The notes under the pieces were generated by a model, which did no database searches, was not told the DNA's origin, and saw nothing but the letters and a program-made list of their open reading frames with translations. Of a stretch of DNA of 64,000 bases, positions 52,786 through 61,394 are shown piece after piece. The DNA comes from Pseudochryseolinea flava (GTDB taxonomy: Bacteria; Bacteroidota; Bacteroidia; Cytophagales; Cyclobacteriaceae): the NCBI RefSeq assembly GCF_003286915.1, contig NZ_QMFY01000002.1:310001-374000 (forward strand), written 5' to 3'. Position 1 is the first letter of the stretch, and each line of letters opens with the position of its first letter. Both the position numbers and the translations under genes were made by a program.

Positions 52786-53757
52786 TTAATCGCCCGGATT
52801 CCATTTCGTCGATGCCCATTGTTGCCGTTGTGGCGTGGTGTGGTATGTCCAGGCGACAATCCTACTGGATTTGTTTCCCTGACTCATCGGTATAACTTTC
52901 ACATCGGCAGCTTTATTACTTCGAATGGCGCGAACAGCAGCATCCAAGTTTGATTGCTTTGATATCAGCGTTGTAAACCACAGACACGTCTTGGCAAATC
53001 GCCGGCTCTCGCGTATAATATTTCCAACAAAACGTTCCTCTCCCCCGGTGCACCACAATTCATTCCCTTTACCACCGAAATTGAGTACTGCTTTCGATAT
53101 AGGCCTGCGTTTTAAATTGCTGAGCTTTTTTAAACTACCCGCCTGAGCTTCTTCGGCCGAGGTGTGGAAGGGTGGATTACAAAATGTTACATCGAAGCCT
53201 TCATCGTCCTTCACTACATTTTGAAAAATGTGATCCGTTGACGGTTGCAACCTTAAGGCTATACGCCGCTGAAGAAATGGATTTCTCTCGATGATCTCAC
53301 TGGCCGACGTGATCGCCGTGGCATCAGCATCAGTGCCCACAAACGTCCAACCATATTCCACAGCGCCAATGATCGGATAGATGCAGTTTGCACCAACGCC
53401 AATATCAACGCAAGAAATAACATTACCACGCGGCACGATTCCAGCATTGTCCGCCGACAACAAATCGGCGACGTAATGCACATAATCCGCTCTCCCAGGA
53501 ATCGGTGGACATAAATACCCGGCTGGAATATCCCAGAATTCGACCTTATAAAAACATTTTAAAAGCGCCCTATTTAAATGCTTTACAGCTTCCGGATCAA
53601 AAAAATCAATCGACTCGTCGCCATACGCATTCACCTTCACGAAAGATTGCAGCGCGGGAAAGCTTTCAATAAGTTGTTTAAAGTCATAACGGCCTCGGTG
53701 CTTGTTACGCGCATGAAGGACTGTTTTCTCTTGGGGATGTACTTTTTTCTGAGACAT
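52786..53757 (-). CDS. rlmF: 23S rRNA (adenine-N6)-methyltransferase RlmF
   Basis: The 323-aa product matches RlmF along its length: HARNKHRGRYDFKQLIESFPAL, DFFDPEAVKHLNRALLKCFY, WDIPAGYLCPPIPGRADYVHYVADLL, the SAM site CVDIGVGANCIYPIIG, and the N6-adenine methyltransferase motif FCNPPFHTSAEEA. It uses SAM to methylate A1618 (E. coli numbering) of 23S rRNA. The start ATG at 53757 lies 53 bp inside the end of the upstream AraC gene. There is no later Met before the conserved HARNKH segment, so the overlap appears real. Confidence 0.94.
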   Translation of the reverse strand: MSQKKVHPQEKTVLHARNKHRGRYDFKQLIESFPALQSFVKVNAYGDESIDFFDPEAVKHLNRALLKCFYKVEFWDIPAGYLCPPIPGRADYVHYVADLLSADNAGIVPRGNVISCVDIGVGANCIYPIIGAVEYGWTFVGTDADATAITSASEIIERNPFLQRRIALRLQPSTDHIFQNVVKDDEGFDVTFCNPPFHTSAEEAQAGSLKKLSNLKRRPISKAVLNFGGKGNELWCTGGEERFVGNIIRESRRFAKTCLWFTTLISKQSNLDAAVRAIRSNKAADVKVIPMSQGNKSSRIVAWTYHTTPQRQQWASTKWNPGD

Positions 53758-54658
53758 TTGATAATCTATCTTTTACAGTTTGCGCCGCGCGAAATGCCTC
53801 AGGTGTAAGCCCGCTTTGTTTCCGAAACCACCGAATAAAGTAAGATGTTTCGCTAAAGTTAAGCATTGCAGCTACCTCGTTTACGTTGAGGTCAGAATAT
53901 GCAAACAAACGTTTTGCCTCAAGTAACACCCGTGATTGTATGAGCTCCGTAAGCGTTTTCCCCACGTTCTCCTTGCAAATACTATTGAGGTACGCGGGAG
54001 CCAGCGCCATCTGCGACGCATAGTCACTGGGTTGTTTTAAGGTTTTAAAATTTTCTTCTATTAGCTGCTCAAGTTTTCGCAGTTTAAACGTACTGGCGTG
54101 CGTCCTAACGGTGCCCGTTCTTTTATAGTGCTTCGCCGCCTCAAGAAGCATTACATCCAAATAAGCTCTGAGTAATCGATGATCGGGTTTGCTCGATTGA
54201 CTATACTCTTGCAGCATTCGTCGAAATACAAAATCTACAGTGTCGGCCGTGTCAAGCTTGATCACTGGCGAAGCATCTAGTGAATGAAAAAAAGGGAACT
54301 CCATCAGGTTGCTCGCAACATTTTGCATTTGATAAAATGCCCGGGTGAAGAATATGATAATTCCCTCCGTTGCCTGATCTAAGTTCCATGAATGGACTTG
54401 CCCTGGCGTCATCAAAAAAACGGAATTCGGGCGAACGGTATACTTTGTAAAGTCGATTGTATGCGTACCCTTCCCTTGAGCCACATACAGCACGAGGTAA
54501 AAATCATGTTTATGCGGATGTTGGATAAACTTGTGCGTCTTGATGTGGCTTTTTAAATCCTCAATATAAAAATCGGTCCACGACGCTTTTGGGCTGAAAG
54601 CATCAAGCTCAAATATTGGTGTCTCCTTCCGTGCAACCTTTTTAACCTTTTCCTTCAT
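53705..54658 (-). CDS. AraC-family regulator with cupin-type sensor domain
   Basis: The 317-aa protein has an N-terminal cupin (FIQHPHKHDFYLVLYVAQGKGTHTIDFTKYTVRPNSVFLMTPGQVHSWNL) whose HxH pair resembles a metal- or ligand-binding cupin site. The C-terminal AraC double helix-turn-helix reads YASQMALAPAYLNSICKENVGKTLTELIQSRVLLEAKRLFAYSDLNVNEVAAMLNFSETSYFIRWFRKQSGLTPEAFR. A disordered tail of about 25 residues overlaps rlmF. The regulator's target is unknown, and the cupin suggests a small-molecule, often sugar, signal. Confidence 0.92.
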   Translation of the reverse strand: MKEKVKKVARKETPIFELDAFSPKASWTDFYIEDLKSHIKTHKFIQHPHKHDFYLVLYVAQGKGTHTIDFTKYTVRPNSVFLMTPGQVHSWNLDQATEGIIIFFTRAFYQMQNVASNLMEFPFFHSLDASPVIKLDTADTVDFVFRRMLQEYSQSSKPDHRLLRAYLDVMLLEAAKHYKRTGTVRTHASTFKLRKLEQLIEENFKTLKQPSDYASQMALAPAYLNSICKENVGKTLTELIQSRVLLEAKRLFAYSDLNVNEVAAMLNFSETSYFIRWFRKQSGLTPEAFRAAQTVKDRLSNVSEKSTSPRENSPSCA

Positions 54659-54816
54659 CGATCAAATCATCAAACTACCAAACTAGTATCGATACCGTTG
54701 ACATGACTATCGCGCGATTACCACTCAGCCATTCATCACGCCTTCCATCCCGCCAATTTCATACTTCTGAGCAGCAATCCCTAAATTTGTATGATTTTAT
54801 CAAGAAAGTTTTCCAT

Positions 54817-54847
54817 TTCTGGTAGGGTAAATTAAGAATGGCTTGTA
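54817..54847 (+). promoter_or_regulatory. Predicted ECF-sigma promoter, copy A (before lipoprotein/fecI/fecR/receptor genes)
   Basis: The pattern TTCTGGTAGGGTAAA-N10-CTTGTA is shared base for base with 59518-59548 (21 of 21 fixed positions, plus four matches in the N10). It lies 54 bp upstream of the lipoprotein gene at 54901. The two blocks have the spacing of a -35/-10 pair, and the only plausible local regulator is the ECF sigma factor encoded at 55370. Confidence 0.7.
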
Positions 54848-54900
54848 CTCTTGGTAATTCGGCGCGTGAAAACCCGACAAACTAAAATGCACCTGTCACA

Positions 54901-55344
54901 ATGACTTTGAAAATAAAAAATACGAATACGATATCGGTTATGCTGCTTACGCTTGCCGTCGTGTTAGCATCTTGCAAAAATGACGATCCTGCTCCCAGTA
55001 AGCGCCCCTTTCTCGTCGGAAAAACTTGGATTGTCGTTCAATATGCATTAAACGGAGAAGACCAGACGGAAGACCGCGACGAATGCGAATTCGACAATAC
55101 AACGGCCTTTTTCAACGACGGAACGTACCGCGAGGATATTGGTGATATTGCATGCGAAGAATCGGAAAACAACGTAGAAGGAACTTGGTCGTTCAAAGCT
55201 AACGAAACGATTATTAGCTTCCGCCCTGCAAACGAAAATGCCTCAGATTGGAAGATTGAAGAACTTTCCGATGATTTCCTAAAGATCTCGCAATATGTAC
55301 CTACAGTTAAGGCCGAAGTGCTTATTGTAATGGCGCCTTTGTAA
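54901..55344 (+). CDS. Small lipoprotein, lipocalin-like
   Basis: The 147-aa product has a lipoprotein signal (LLTLAVVLASC) followed by acidic residues (CKNDDPAP). The mature part (LVGKTWIVVQYALNGED ... EGTWSFKANETIISFRPANENASDWKIEELSDDFLKIS) has the strand pattern of the lipocalin-like and DUF5004-type lipoproteins of Bacteroidota, which usually sit in the outer membrane. It is the first gene after promoter copy A and ends 26 bp before the sigma factor gene, so it probably heads the ECF operon. Its ligand is unknown. Confidence 0.82.
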   Translation: MTLKIKNTNTISVMLLTLAVVLASCKNDDPAPSKRPFLVGKTWIVVQYALNGEDQTEDRDECEFDNTTAFFNDGTYREDIGDIACEESENNVEGTWSFKANETIISFRPANENASDWKIEELSDDFLKISQYVPTVKAEVLIVMAPL

Positions 55345-55369
55345 TGCCTGATATAAATTATTTCAACGC

Positions 55370-55861
55370 ATGACGCAAGCAGATTTCAAGCTAGCATTCG
55401 ATGAATACTATCGTCCGATAAAAAATTTCTTGTACTATAAGTTAAGTGATATCCATCTCGCGGAAGACATCACTCAGGAGGTATTTATTAAAACCTGGGA
55501 TAAGCGCGACTCCGTGATGACCGAAACCATTAAGAGTTACCTTTATAAGATCGCCAACAACCTTGCTATTAATCACTTTAACAGTGGCAAGACGCGATTT
55601 GAATTGAAACTAAAAGACCATGACCGAACAATATCGGAATCACCGGAGTATGTGATGGAAAAGGATGAATTTGCGGCGCGGTTAAATCGGGCCATGGATA
55701 ATCTACCGGAACAGCAGCGTGTGGTATTTTTAATGAACAGAATCGACGATCTTACTTATCGAGAAATTGCGGACCGACTTGAAATCAGTGTTAAGGCAGT
55801 AGAAAAACGCATGCAAAATGCACTTGAGAGTTTACGACATGTGACACAATCCAAGTTTTAA
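55370..55861 (+). CDS. ECF RNA polymerase sigma factor (FecI type)
   Basis: The 163-aa protein has sigma region 2 (FDEYYRPIKNFLYYKLSDIHLAEDITQEVFIKTWDKR, SYLYKIANNLAINHF) and region 4 (ALDNLPEQQRVVFLMNRIDDLTYREIADRLEISVKAVEKRMQNALESLRH, with AMDNL at the start in this protein). These belong to the Bacteroidota FecI subgroup. It is followed 2 bp later by the FecR-like anti-sigma factor and should be released or activated by that partner. The promoter motif at 54817 and 59518 is its most likely target. Confidence 0.95.
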   Translation: MTQADFKLAFDEYYRPIKNFLYYKLSDIHLAEDITQEVFIKTWDKRDSVMTETIKSYLYKIANNLAINHFNSGKTRFELKLKDHDRTISESPEYVMEKDEFAARLNRAMDNLPEQQRVVFLMNRIDDLTYREIADRLEISVKAVEKRMQNALESLRHVTQSKF

Positions 55862-55863
55862 CG

Positions 55864-56775
55864 ATGGATAGCAATAACGACTTTATCAAAGATTGGCTCG
55901 AGGGAAAAATTTCCCAAGAAGAAATTCAATCAAAAAAACGCAACGAAGATCCCGTCGTGAAAGATTTTCATGAACTGATCACAAAAAGTGCACGGTTAAA
56001 AACACCAGAAACGGTCAAACAAGACGACGCTTGGAAAAAATTATCAGCGCATATCGAGTCGGATAAATCTACCGACACAAAAACGATCCAACTGAAGCGA
56101 TGGATTCCGCTTAGCATTGCAGCAGCTATTTCGTTGTTCATTGTTGCGTTCTTATTTCTCAATCGAACCACTACCATTTCCACGCCATTGGCAGAAATAA
56201 AAACACATATTCTACCCGACGGATCTGAAGTTATCTTAAACGCAGGATCAGAAATTGAATTTAAAGCAGCGTCATGGAGCAGCAACCGAAAGGTCACATT
56301 AAAGGGTGAAGCATTCTTCCATGTCAAAAAAGGCAGTAGCTTCACCGTTGCAACAGCTTCGGGTAATGTCACCGTACTTGGCACAACCTTTAATGTAAAT
56401 GCACGTTCATCAACTTTCGCGGTATCTTGTTATACCGGAAAAGTAAAAGTGGACCACGGAACCAGTAGCGTGACTTTAACAAAAGGTTTGGCGACTTCCT
56501 TGCACAAGGATGCATTATCGCCCGCTCAAGCATTTGATGATACCAAATCCACTTGGCGTGAAGGTGACTTCTATTTCAATGGAACACCACTACACATGGT
56601 ACTCTCCGAACTTGAGCGACAGTTTAATGTAAACATCACCTTCCACGGAGATAGCACACGCTTGTACCACGGATATTTCAGTAATAAAGATCTCGACCAA
56701 GCCATGATTATGGTTCTTAAGCCAATGTCATTGCATTACGAACGCGATACGAATCAGGGCATTATTGTGAAGTGA
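55864..56775 (+). CDS. FecR-type anti-sigma factor
   Basis: The 303-aa protein has a cytoplasmic N-terminal region (WLEGKISQEEIQ), one membrane helix (WIPLSIAAAISLFIVAFLFL) and the periplasmic FecR domain (THILPDGSEVILNAGSEIEFKAASWSSNRKVTLKGEAFFHVKKGSSFTVATASGNVTVLGTTFNVNARS). A DUF4974-type C-terminal region follows (FYFNGTPLHMVLSELERQFNVNITFHG). It carries the signal from the receptor's STN domain to the ECF sigma factor. The last bases overlap the receptor gene's GTG start. Confidence 0.94.
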   Translation: MDSNNDFIKDWLEGKISQEEIQSKKRNEDPVVKDFHELITKSARLKTPETVKQDDAWKKLSAHIESDKSTDTKTIQLKRWIPLSIAAAISLFIVAFLFLNRTTTISTPLAEIKTHILPDGSEVILNAGSEIEFKAASWSSNRKVTLKGEAFFHVKKGSSFTVATASGNVTVLGTTFNVNARSSTFAVSCYTGKVKVDHGTSSVTLTKGLATSLHKDALSPAQAFDDTKSTWREGDFYFNGTPLHMVLSELERQFNVNITFHGDSTRLYHGYFSNKDLDQAMIMVLKPMSLHYERDTNQGIIVK

Positions 56776-59447
56776 TCAGAAGGCTTTCCATACTCATACT
56801 TGCTTGCGCATCTTTGACGCTGAACGCACAAAATAATGGTGCTGACGAGATTCGTATTGATCTTTCTTTCACTAAACGATCACTGGCACAAGTTCTGAAA
56901 ACGCTGCAAGAACAGTATGGCGTCAACATTGCGTATGATCACGCACTTGTTCAAAATGTAGTGGTGGCGCTACAAGTAAAAAATCTAACCATCTCCCAAT
57001 GCCTTGAGCAAATCCTTGCAAACACACCCCTCACCTATGAAAAAGTTGGAAAAAATTATATCATCATCCAAAGACCAGTAACAATCGCGAATGCTGCCGA
57101 GGTAAATACGCCCATTACAATATCCGGAAAAATCGTTGACGAAAGTACCGATGAAACTTTGCCGCAAGCAACACTGTCAATCGCCGGTACGCACATTTCA
57201 GTATCAACCAATAACGACGGACACTTTACGATCTTTGATGTACCAAGTGACACGTGCACCATTCATGTTCGCTACCTTGGATACCTTTCCAAAGCGATTC
57301 GCATAAAAGACCTCCGCGCAAGTGATCATCATCGTATCGGAATGAAAAGCGACGCGACGATATTAAATGAAGTAGTTGTGTTCGATGAATACAATCAAGC
57401 TGTTCGTGTAGAGAATCAACCTGGTTCATTGGTCTTCAACCCGAAATCATTGCGTTCACTAACAGCGTTAGGCGAACAAGATATCAGTCGAACATTGCAG
57501 TTGTTGCCCGGAATAACGGCTACGGATGAGTCTTCCTCCGGCATGACCATCAGAGGCTCACACCCGAGCTACAACCTCACCTTATTGGACGGCATGACGA
57601 TCTATCAACAGGATCATTTTTTCGGCGCGTTCAGTATCATCAACGCTGATGTCATTAAAGATGTTCACCTTTACAAGGGAATGTTCGACGCCAAATTTGG
57701 TGGACGCGCTTCCGGTGTGATTGACATCACGACTAAAAATGGCAACGCAATGCGTCCATCCTTTAATGCGAAGGTGAATTTAATCAATGCAAAGTTCACG
57801 GCGGAGGTTCCACTTTCTAAAAAATGGTCATGGTTCATTGGTGGCAGGAGATCGTACACAGATATGATCAAAAGCAAACTCTTCAAGGATCTTTTCGACA
57901 TTGCGTACGAAACGAATGATCAAATAGAACTAATTCCTTTTCGTATCAAGAATGATATCAAGCCGAACTTTTATTTTTTTGACATCAATTCAAAATTGAC
58001 CTATCGTCCTTCTTCACGCGACGTCATTTCATTTACACTTTACAACAGCCGGGACAGAATGTATTTTTCGGACAGTACCGCGCGCACTGATTTGTTGGGG
58101 ACATATCCCATCAGCAGATCAGAAACTGTGCGATGGGGGAATAACGGCATGAGCCTCCGATGGTCGCGACAATGGAATGAGCGCCACTACACCACGATCA
58201 GATTCTCAGGCTCAAACTTCTTCCGCAGACATAGATATCAGCAGTCAATCTCCTTCGAAAACACAGAGAGCACTTTTGCATCGAACATCAGCAATCGCGT
58301 CGAAGATCTATCATACGCTTTTGATAATGAACTTAGTTTAAGCGACAAACTTTCAGTCGACTGGGGAGTACAAGGCAGTCGTCAGCGCACAGGCGCGCCA
58401 GGTGGCTATGAGCTAGTCACAACAGGTGATTTTCCAGATTATGAAAAAGAGGACTACGAATTTGATTCCGACAAGAGCTGGTTGAACAGCCTTTATGGCG
58501 CTGTTACCTTACCGGTCCTGAAAAAAATAAAAACGTACCTGGGTGCACGGCTTGCGCTGTATCACAACAGCACAACAATCGCGTATATTGAGCCACGTGC
58601 GAACGTTCAATATGCGCTGACTAACGCATTAACCCTCAAAGCCGGTTACACTAACAGCCATCAATTTATCACGCAGAATTTTTACCCATCTGAAATGGGA
58701 ACAATATCAGGCGCGAATGAAAACTTGTGGACGCTGTCGAAACTTAACGATCCCGGTAACCCAGTGATTTCATCAAACCACTTCACGACCGGAGCAACGT
58801 TACGAAAACAACATTTTACATACGATATCGAAGCATTTTACAAAGCATGTGATGGCGTGATAATCGACGAAGATCGTAACTCGGGAACAACAACTGCATA
58901 TGGGGTCGACGTCACCATTCAAAAAGTAAGCGGCATGCATCGTGGGTGGTTAGCATACACACTGTCACAGTCTACACAGCAACACCCGTTCATTCTCAAC
59001 GGGCAAACCAAACCGTCGTGGCAAGACCAACGTCATGAAGTGAAGATCGTGAATATGTTGACGTTGGGAAATTGGAATTTTTCGTCTGCATTGATTTACG
59101 GATCAGGGAAGCCATATCCGAAATACCTTGTGAATTACACACGCGATGTCAATAACGTAATCACAGACTACGCCCTTCAATGGGATCACAGTAACAAATC
59201 ACGCTTGCCTTCCTATTTTCGAATTGATTTCGCAGCTACCTATACATTTCAATTTAATCATACACAAGCGCTCGAAATCGGATTATCTATTCATAACGTG
59301 ACTGACCACAGTAACATTAAGACCAGAGCGATTGACCGAAACGCACTGGACGAAGCGCTGTACACATTTAACGAAGCACCAGCTTCTTATAACGACGTGG
59401 CACTGCTCGGATTTTCTCCCTCCATATCAATGAGCTATTCATTTTAG
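56772..59447 (+). CDS. TonB-dependent receptor with STN signalling domain (FecA-like transducer)
   Basis: The 891-aa receptor starts at GTG 56772, overlapping the fecR stop by 4 nt (GTGA). After the signal peptide (LSILILACASLTLNAQ) comes an STN domain (RIDLSFTKRSLAQVLKTLQEQYGVNIAYD ... YIII), a carboxypeptidase-regulatory-like domain (SGKIVDESTDETLPQATLSIAGTHISVSTNNDGHFTI), the plug (ISRTLQLLPGITATDESSSGMTIRGSHPSYNLTLLDGM) and the 22-strand barrel to the C-terminal Phe. The STN domain contacts FecR in surface signalling. It probably imports an iron complex or glycan-like ligand. No SusD partner is present, which argues against a Sus-type glycan importer. Confidence 0.94.
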   Translation: MIRRLSILILACASLTLNAQNNGADEIRIDLSFTKRSLAQVLKTLQEQYGVNIAYDHALVQNVVVALQVKNLTISQCLEQILANTPLTYEKVGKNYIIIQRPVTIANAAEVNTPITISGKIVDESTDETLPQATLSIAGTHISVSTNNDGHFTIFDVPSDTCTIHVRYLGYLSKAIRIKDLRASDHHRIGMKSDATILNEVVVFDEYNQAVRVENQPGSLVFNPKSLRSLTALGEQDISRTLQLLPGITATDESSSGMTIRGSHPSYNLTLLDGMTIYQQDHFFGAFSIINADVIKDVHLYKGMFDAKFGGRASGVIDITTKNGNAMRPSFNAKVNLINAKFTAEVPLSKKWSWFIGGRRSYTDMIKSKLFKDLFDIAYETNDQIELIPFRIKNDIKPNFYFFDINSKLTYRPSSRDVISFTLYNSRDRMYFSDSTARTDLLGTYPISRSETVRWGNNGMSLRWSRQWNERHYTTIRFSGSNFFRRHRYQQSISFENTESTFASNISNRVEDLSYAFDNELSLSDKLSVDWGVQGSRQRTGAPGGYELVTTGDFPDYEKEDYEFDSDKSWLNSLYGAVTLPVLKKIKTYLGARLALYHNSTTIAYIEPRANVQYALTNALTLKAGYTNSHQFITQNFYPSEMGTISGANENLWTLSKLNDPGNPVISSNHFTTGATLRKQHFTYDIEAFYKACDGVIIDEDRNSGTTTAYGVDVTIQKVSGMHRGWLAYTLSQSTQQHPFILNGQTKPSWQDQRHEVKIVNMLTLGNWNFSSALIYGSGKPYPKYLVNYTRDVNNVITDYALQWDHSNKSRLPSYFRIDFAATYTFQFNHTQALEIGLSIHNVTDHSNIKTRAIDRNALDEALYTFNEAPASYNDVALLGFSPSISMSYSF

Positions 59448-59517
59448 TCCACGCCCGGAATCGAACCAAAATAGCATTGATCGAAGATTACTTTCCATCA
59501 CCCAAAAAAAATAAAAA

Positions 59518-59548
59518 TTCTGGTAGGGTAAACTGAGGGATGCTTGTA
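59518..59548 (+). promoter_or_regulatory. Predicted ECF-sigma promoter, copy B (before second lipoprotein)
   Basis: It has the same TTCTGGTAGGGTAAA-N10-CTTGTA pattern as at 54817-54847, with identical spacing, 29 bp upstream of the lipoprotein gene at 59577. It lies 70 bp after the receptor stop codon, so the second lipoprotein has its own promoter rather than relying on read-through. Confidence 0.7.
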
Positions 59549-59576
59549 ATCATATTGAAACACAATAAACATCAAT

Positions 59577-60401
59577 ATGAAAATGAAAACAGTTCACACC
59601 TTTTTTACAGCACTTTTACTTTTAACTACAACATTCCTCCTTTCTTCTTGCCAAGATGACGAAAAATCGCCCGCAGAAAGCGAAGCTGCCAAAAAAGCAA
59701 AAGTAGAAAAGGTATTGGCATTCCGTGAAGACCTTGATTTCATCAATAGATTTGTCAACGACAATGTAACGGATATCCCTGAGCCAGAAGGCCGCAAGTC
59801 ATACACAAAAACGTTAACCGCGCGTATACAAGAAATCGTGCCATGTGCGGAAACACTCGAAGAAGAATTCCCTGATGGTACTGTAAAAGTAACGATGGAT
59901 TTTGGTGACGGATGTGAAACAGAAGAAGGCGTAGTCGTAACAGGTTCAGTGGTGATGACCTTTAAGTTTGCTGAAAACATCATTAAATACGACCTAAAAT
60001 TCACAAACTATGCGGAGCTAAACTCCGACGAACATGATGGCGAAGTTATTAATGGAACTGTAAAAGGCTCATTTAAACTGGATCTTGAAGCTTCAATTTT
60101 CATCCAAGAAATGGAACAAGATCTCAACATAACATATGACAACAACACCGAAGCAAGATATCGCGTCGCTCAAAGCTCTGAAATGACAAATGAAGGCCTA
60201 CGTGTTACATCACTCACAACAAGTGGAAATTTCGCAGATGAGGGCGTCTTCACCATGACACTTACAAAAGCACTCGTTTACGACTTTGCATGTGATGGTG
60301 ACTTCCCAGTGCAAGGTGAAGAAATACTAAACTTTCAAGGGAACACGATCAAAGTAAATTATGGAAATGGTACGTGTGACAAAACATACACGGCTCAATA
60401 G
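59577..60401 (+). CDS. Lipoprotein of unknown function in the ECF regulon
   Basis: The 274-aa product has a lipoprotein signal (TTTFLLSSC) followed by QDDEK. The mature protein is acidic and beta-rich with two paired cysteines in the middle (VPCAETLEEEFPDGTVKVTMDFGDGCETEEG) and two at the end (FACDGDFPVQGEE, NGTCDKTYT). No catalytic motif is visible and I cannot name the family. The shared promoter and the terminator after it suggest a monocistronic unit in the same regulon as the receptor, perhaps a surface partner for it. Confidence 0.85.
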   Translation: MKMKTVHTFFTALLLLTTTFLLSSCQDDEKSPAESEAAKKAKVEKVLAFREDLDFINRFVNDNVTDIPEPEGRKSYTKTLTARIQEIVPCAETLEEEFPDGTVKVTMDFGDGCETEEGVVVTGSVVMTFKFAENIIKYDLKFTNYAELNSDEHDGEVINGTVKGSFKLDLEASIFIQEMEQDLNITYDNNTEARYRVAQSSEMTNEGLRVTSLTTSGNFADEGVFTMTLTKALVYDFACDGDFPVQGEEILNFQGNTIKVNYGNGTCDKTYTAQ

Positions 60402-60751
60402 ATAGATTCGCCAAATGAAAACATTAAAGCCTCGAAGATCACACTTCGAGGCTTTTTTATTTCGTAATTCTACATGCCCTTTAGAAATCCAACGCCATAG
60501 AAAACCTCGTATATACCAACGCAGGAGACTGTTTATTTTTTTTAATGTCCTTTTAATGCAGGTGCAGTATTATTCGAAAACAAAACGACGCTATATCGGT
60601 TTACAATGTAAGTATCCCAATAAAAAAAAGGCAAGACCAAATTGAGATAATAAAGGATGCGTAAACGATAGAAATCAATGATTTCAAACTTGGTTGCGTT
60701 TTTGAACTAATAAAATCGTCCTGGCACAAGCAAAGGGCACCCTAGAGAGAT
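60402..60751. other. 350-bp intergenic region after the ECF regulon
   Basis: Besides the terminator at 60427-60458 this gap is AT-rich, with several A- and T-runs. A 76-codon open frame on plus lacks a usable start and overlaps the terminator, so I treat it as non-coding. No exact TAnnTTTG was found before the gene at 60752. Confidence 0.5.
60427..60458 (+). terminator. Rho-independent terminator after the second lipoprotein
   Basis: GCCTCGAAG (60429-60437) and CTTCGAGGC (60444-60452) form a perfect 9-bp stem around a 6-nt loop, followed by TTTTTT. It lies 26 bp after the stop codon and is a textbook intrinsic terminator. Confidence 0.93.
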
Positions 60752-61366
60752 ATGAGAAGAAGTTTGAGAATTGGAGCGGTGGCGATCATCCTTGTTGGTG
60801 CATTGGCTTGTGTCGGGATAATTTTTTGGCAAGAAGAGCTTCGCTATCAATTACCAACGTCCGTTCCAGATAACTATCGTGAAGTATTGATTGGAGAACA
60901 TGTTACACTTCCTGCATCGTTCGATAGCACGCACGCACAATTTCTACACTTTTATAATCCCGATTGTCCTTGCTCACGCTTTAACGCGAAACACCTTCGA
61001 AGCTTGATTGGTGCGCATCGAGACAGCATTCGTATTACAATTGTTGTAGCATCTCAAGACGAAGTTGAGGCAGCAACATCTGAATTCGGTGAAGAGATTG
61101 ACATTGTGATTGACAAACAACGTCGCATCACGAGCGCATGTGGTGTTTACTCCACACCTCAGGCTGCCATTGTGGATAGTAATGGTAACCTTTATTACCG
61201 CGGTAACTACAATGCATCAAGATATTGTACAGCACGCGCAACAAACTTTGCAGAGCTTGCCCTGCTTGCCCTCATCAATAATCAACGTCCACCTGAATTT
61301 GGTTTGCTCGCGACGCAATCCTATGGATGCGAATTGAAGAAGCAAAACGTACTCATAGCATATTAA
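60752..61366 (+). CDS. Membrane-anchored thioredoxin-like protein with CPC motif
   Basis: The 204-aa product has one N-terminal membrane helix (GAVAIILVGALACVGIIFWQ) and a periplasmic thioredoxin-fold domain. The first strand ends FLHFYNPDCPCSRFN, with a Cys-Pro-Cys where thioredoxins have CxxC. A cis-proline loop reads YSTPQAAIVDSNGN. This matches the DUF6436-type thioredoxin-like family. A CxC site could make disulfide or metal chemistry rather than normal dithiol reduction. Further cysteines occur (SACGVYS, RYCTARA, SYGCELK). It precedes the sensor gene by 28 bp and is probably co-transcribed with it. Confidence 0.78.
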   Translation: MRRSLRIGAVAIILVGALACVGIIFWQEELRYQLPTSVPDNYREVLIGEHVTLPASFDSTHAQFLHFYNPDCPCSRFNAKHLRSLIGAHRDSIRITIVVASQDEVEAATSEFGEEIDIVIDKQRRITSACGVYSTPQAAIVDSNGNLYYRGNYNASRYCTARATNFAELALLALINNQRPPEFGLLATQSYGCELKKQNVLIAY

Positions 61367-61394
61367 CAAAATCACTACAAACCTCTGTGTAGAT

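Noticed and set aside
60415-60645. A 76-codon open frame after the ECF regulon
   Set aside because: It begins before and reads through a strong terminator, has no start context, and is low-complexity and basic.
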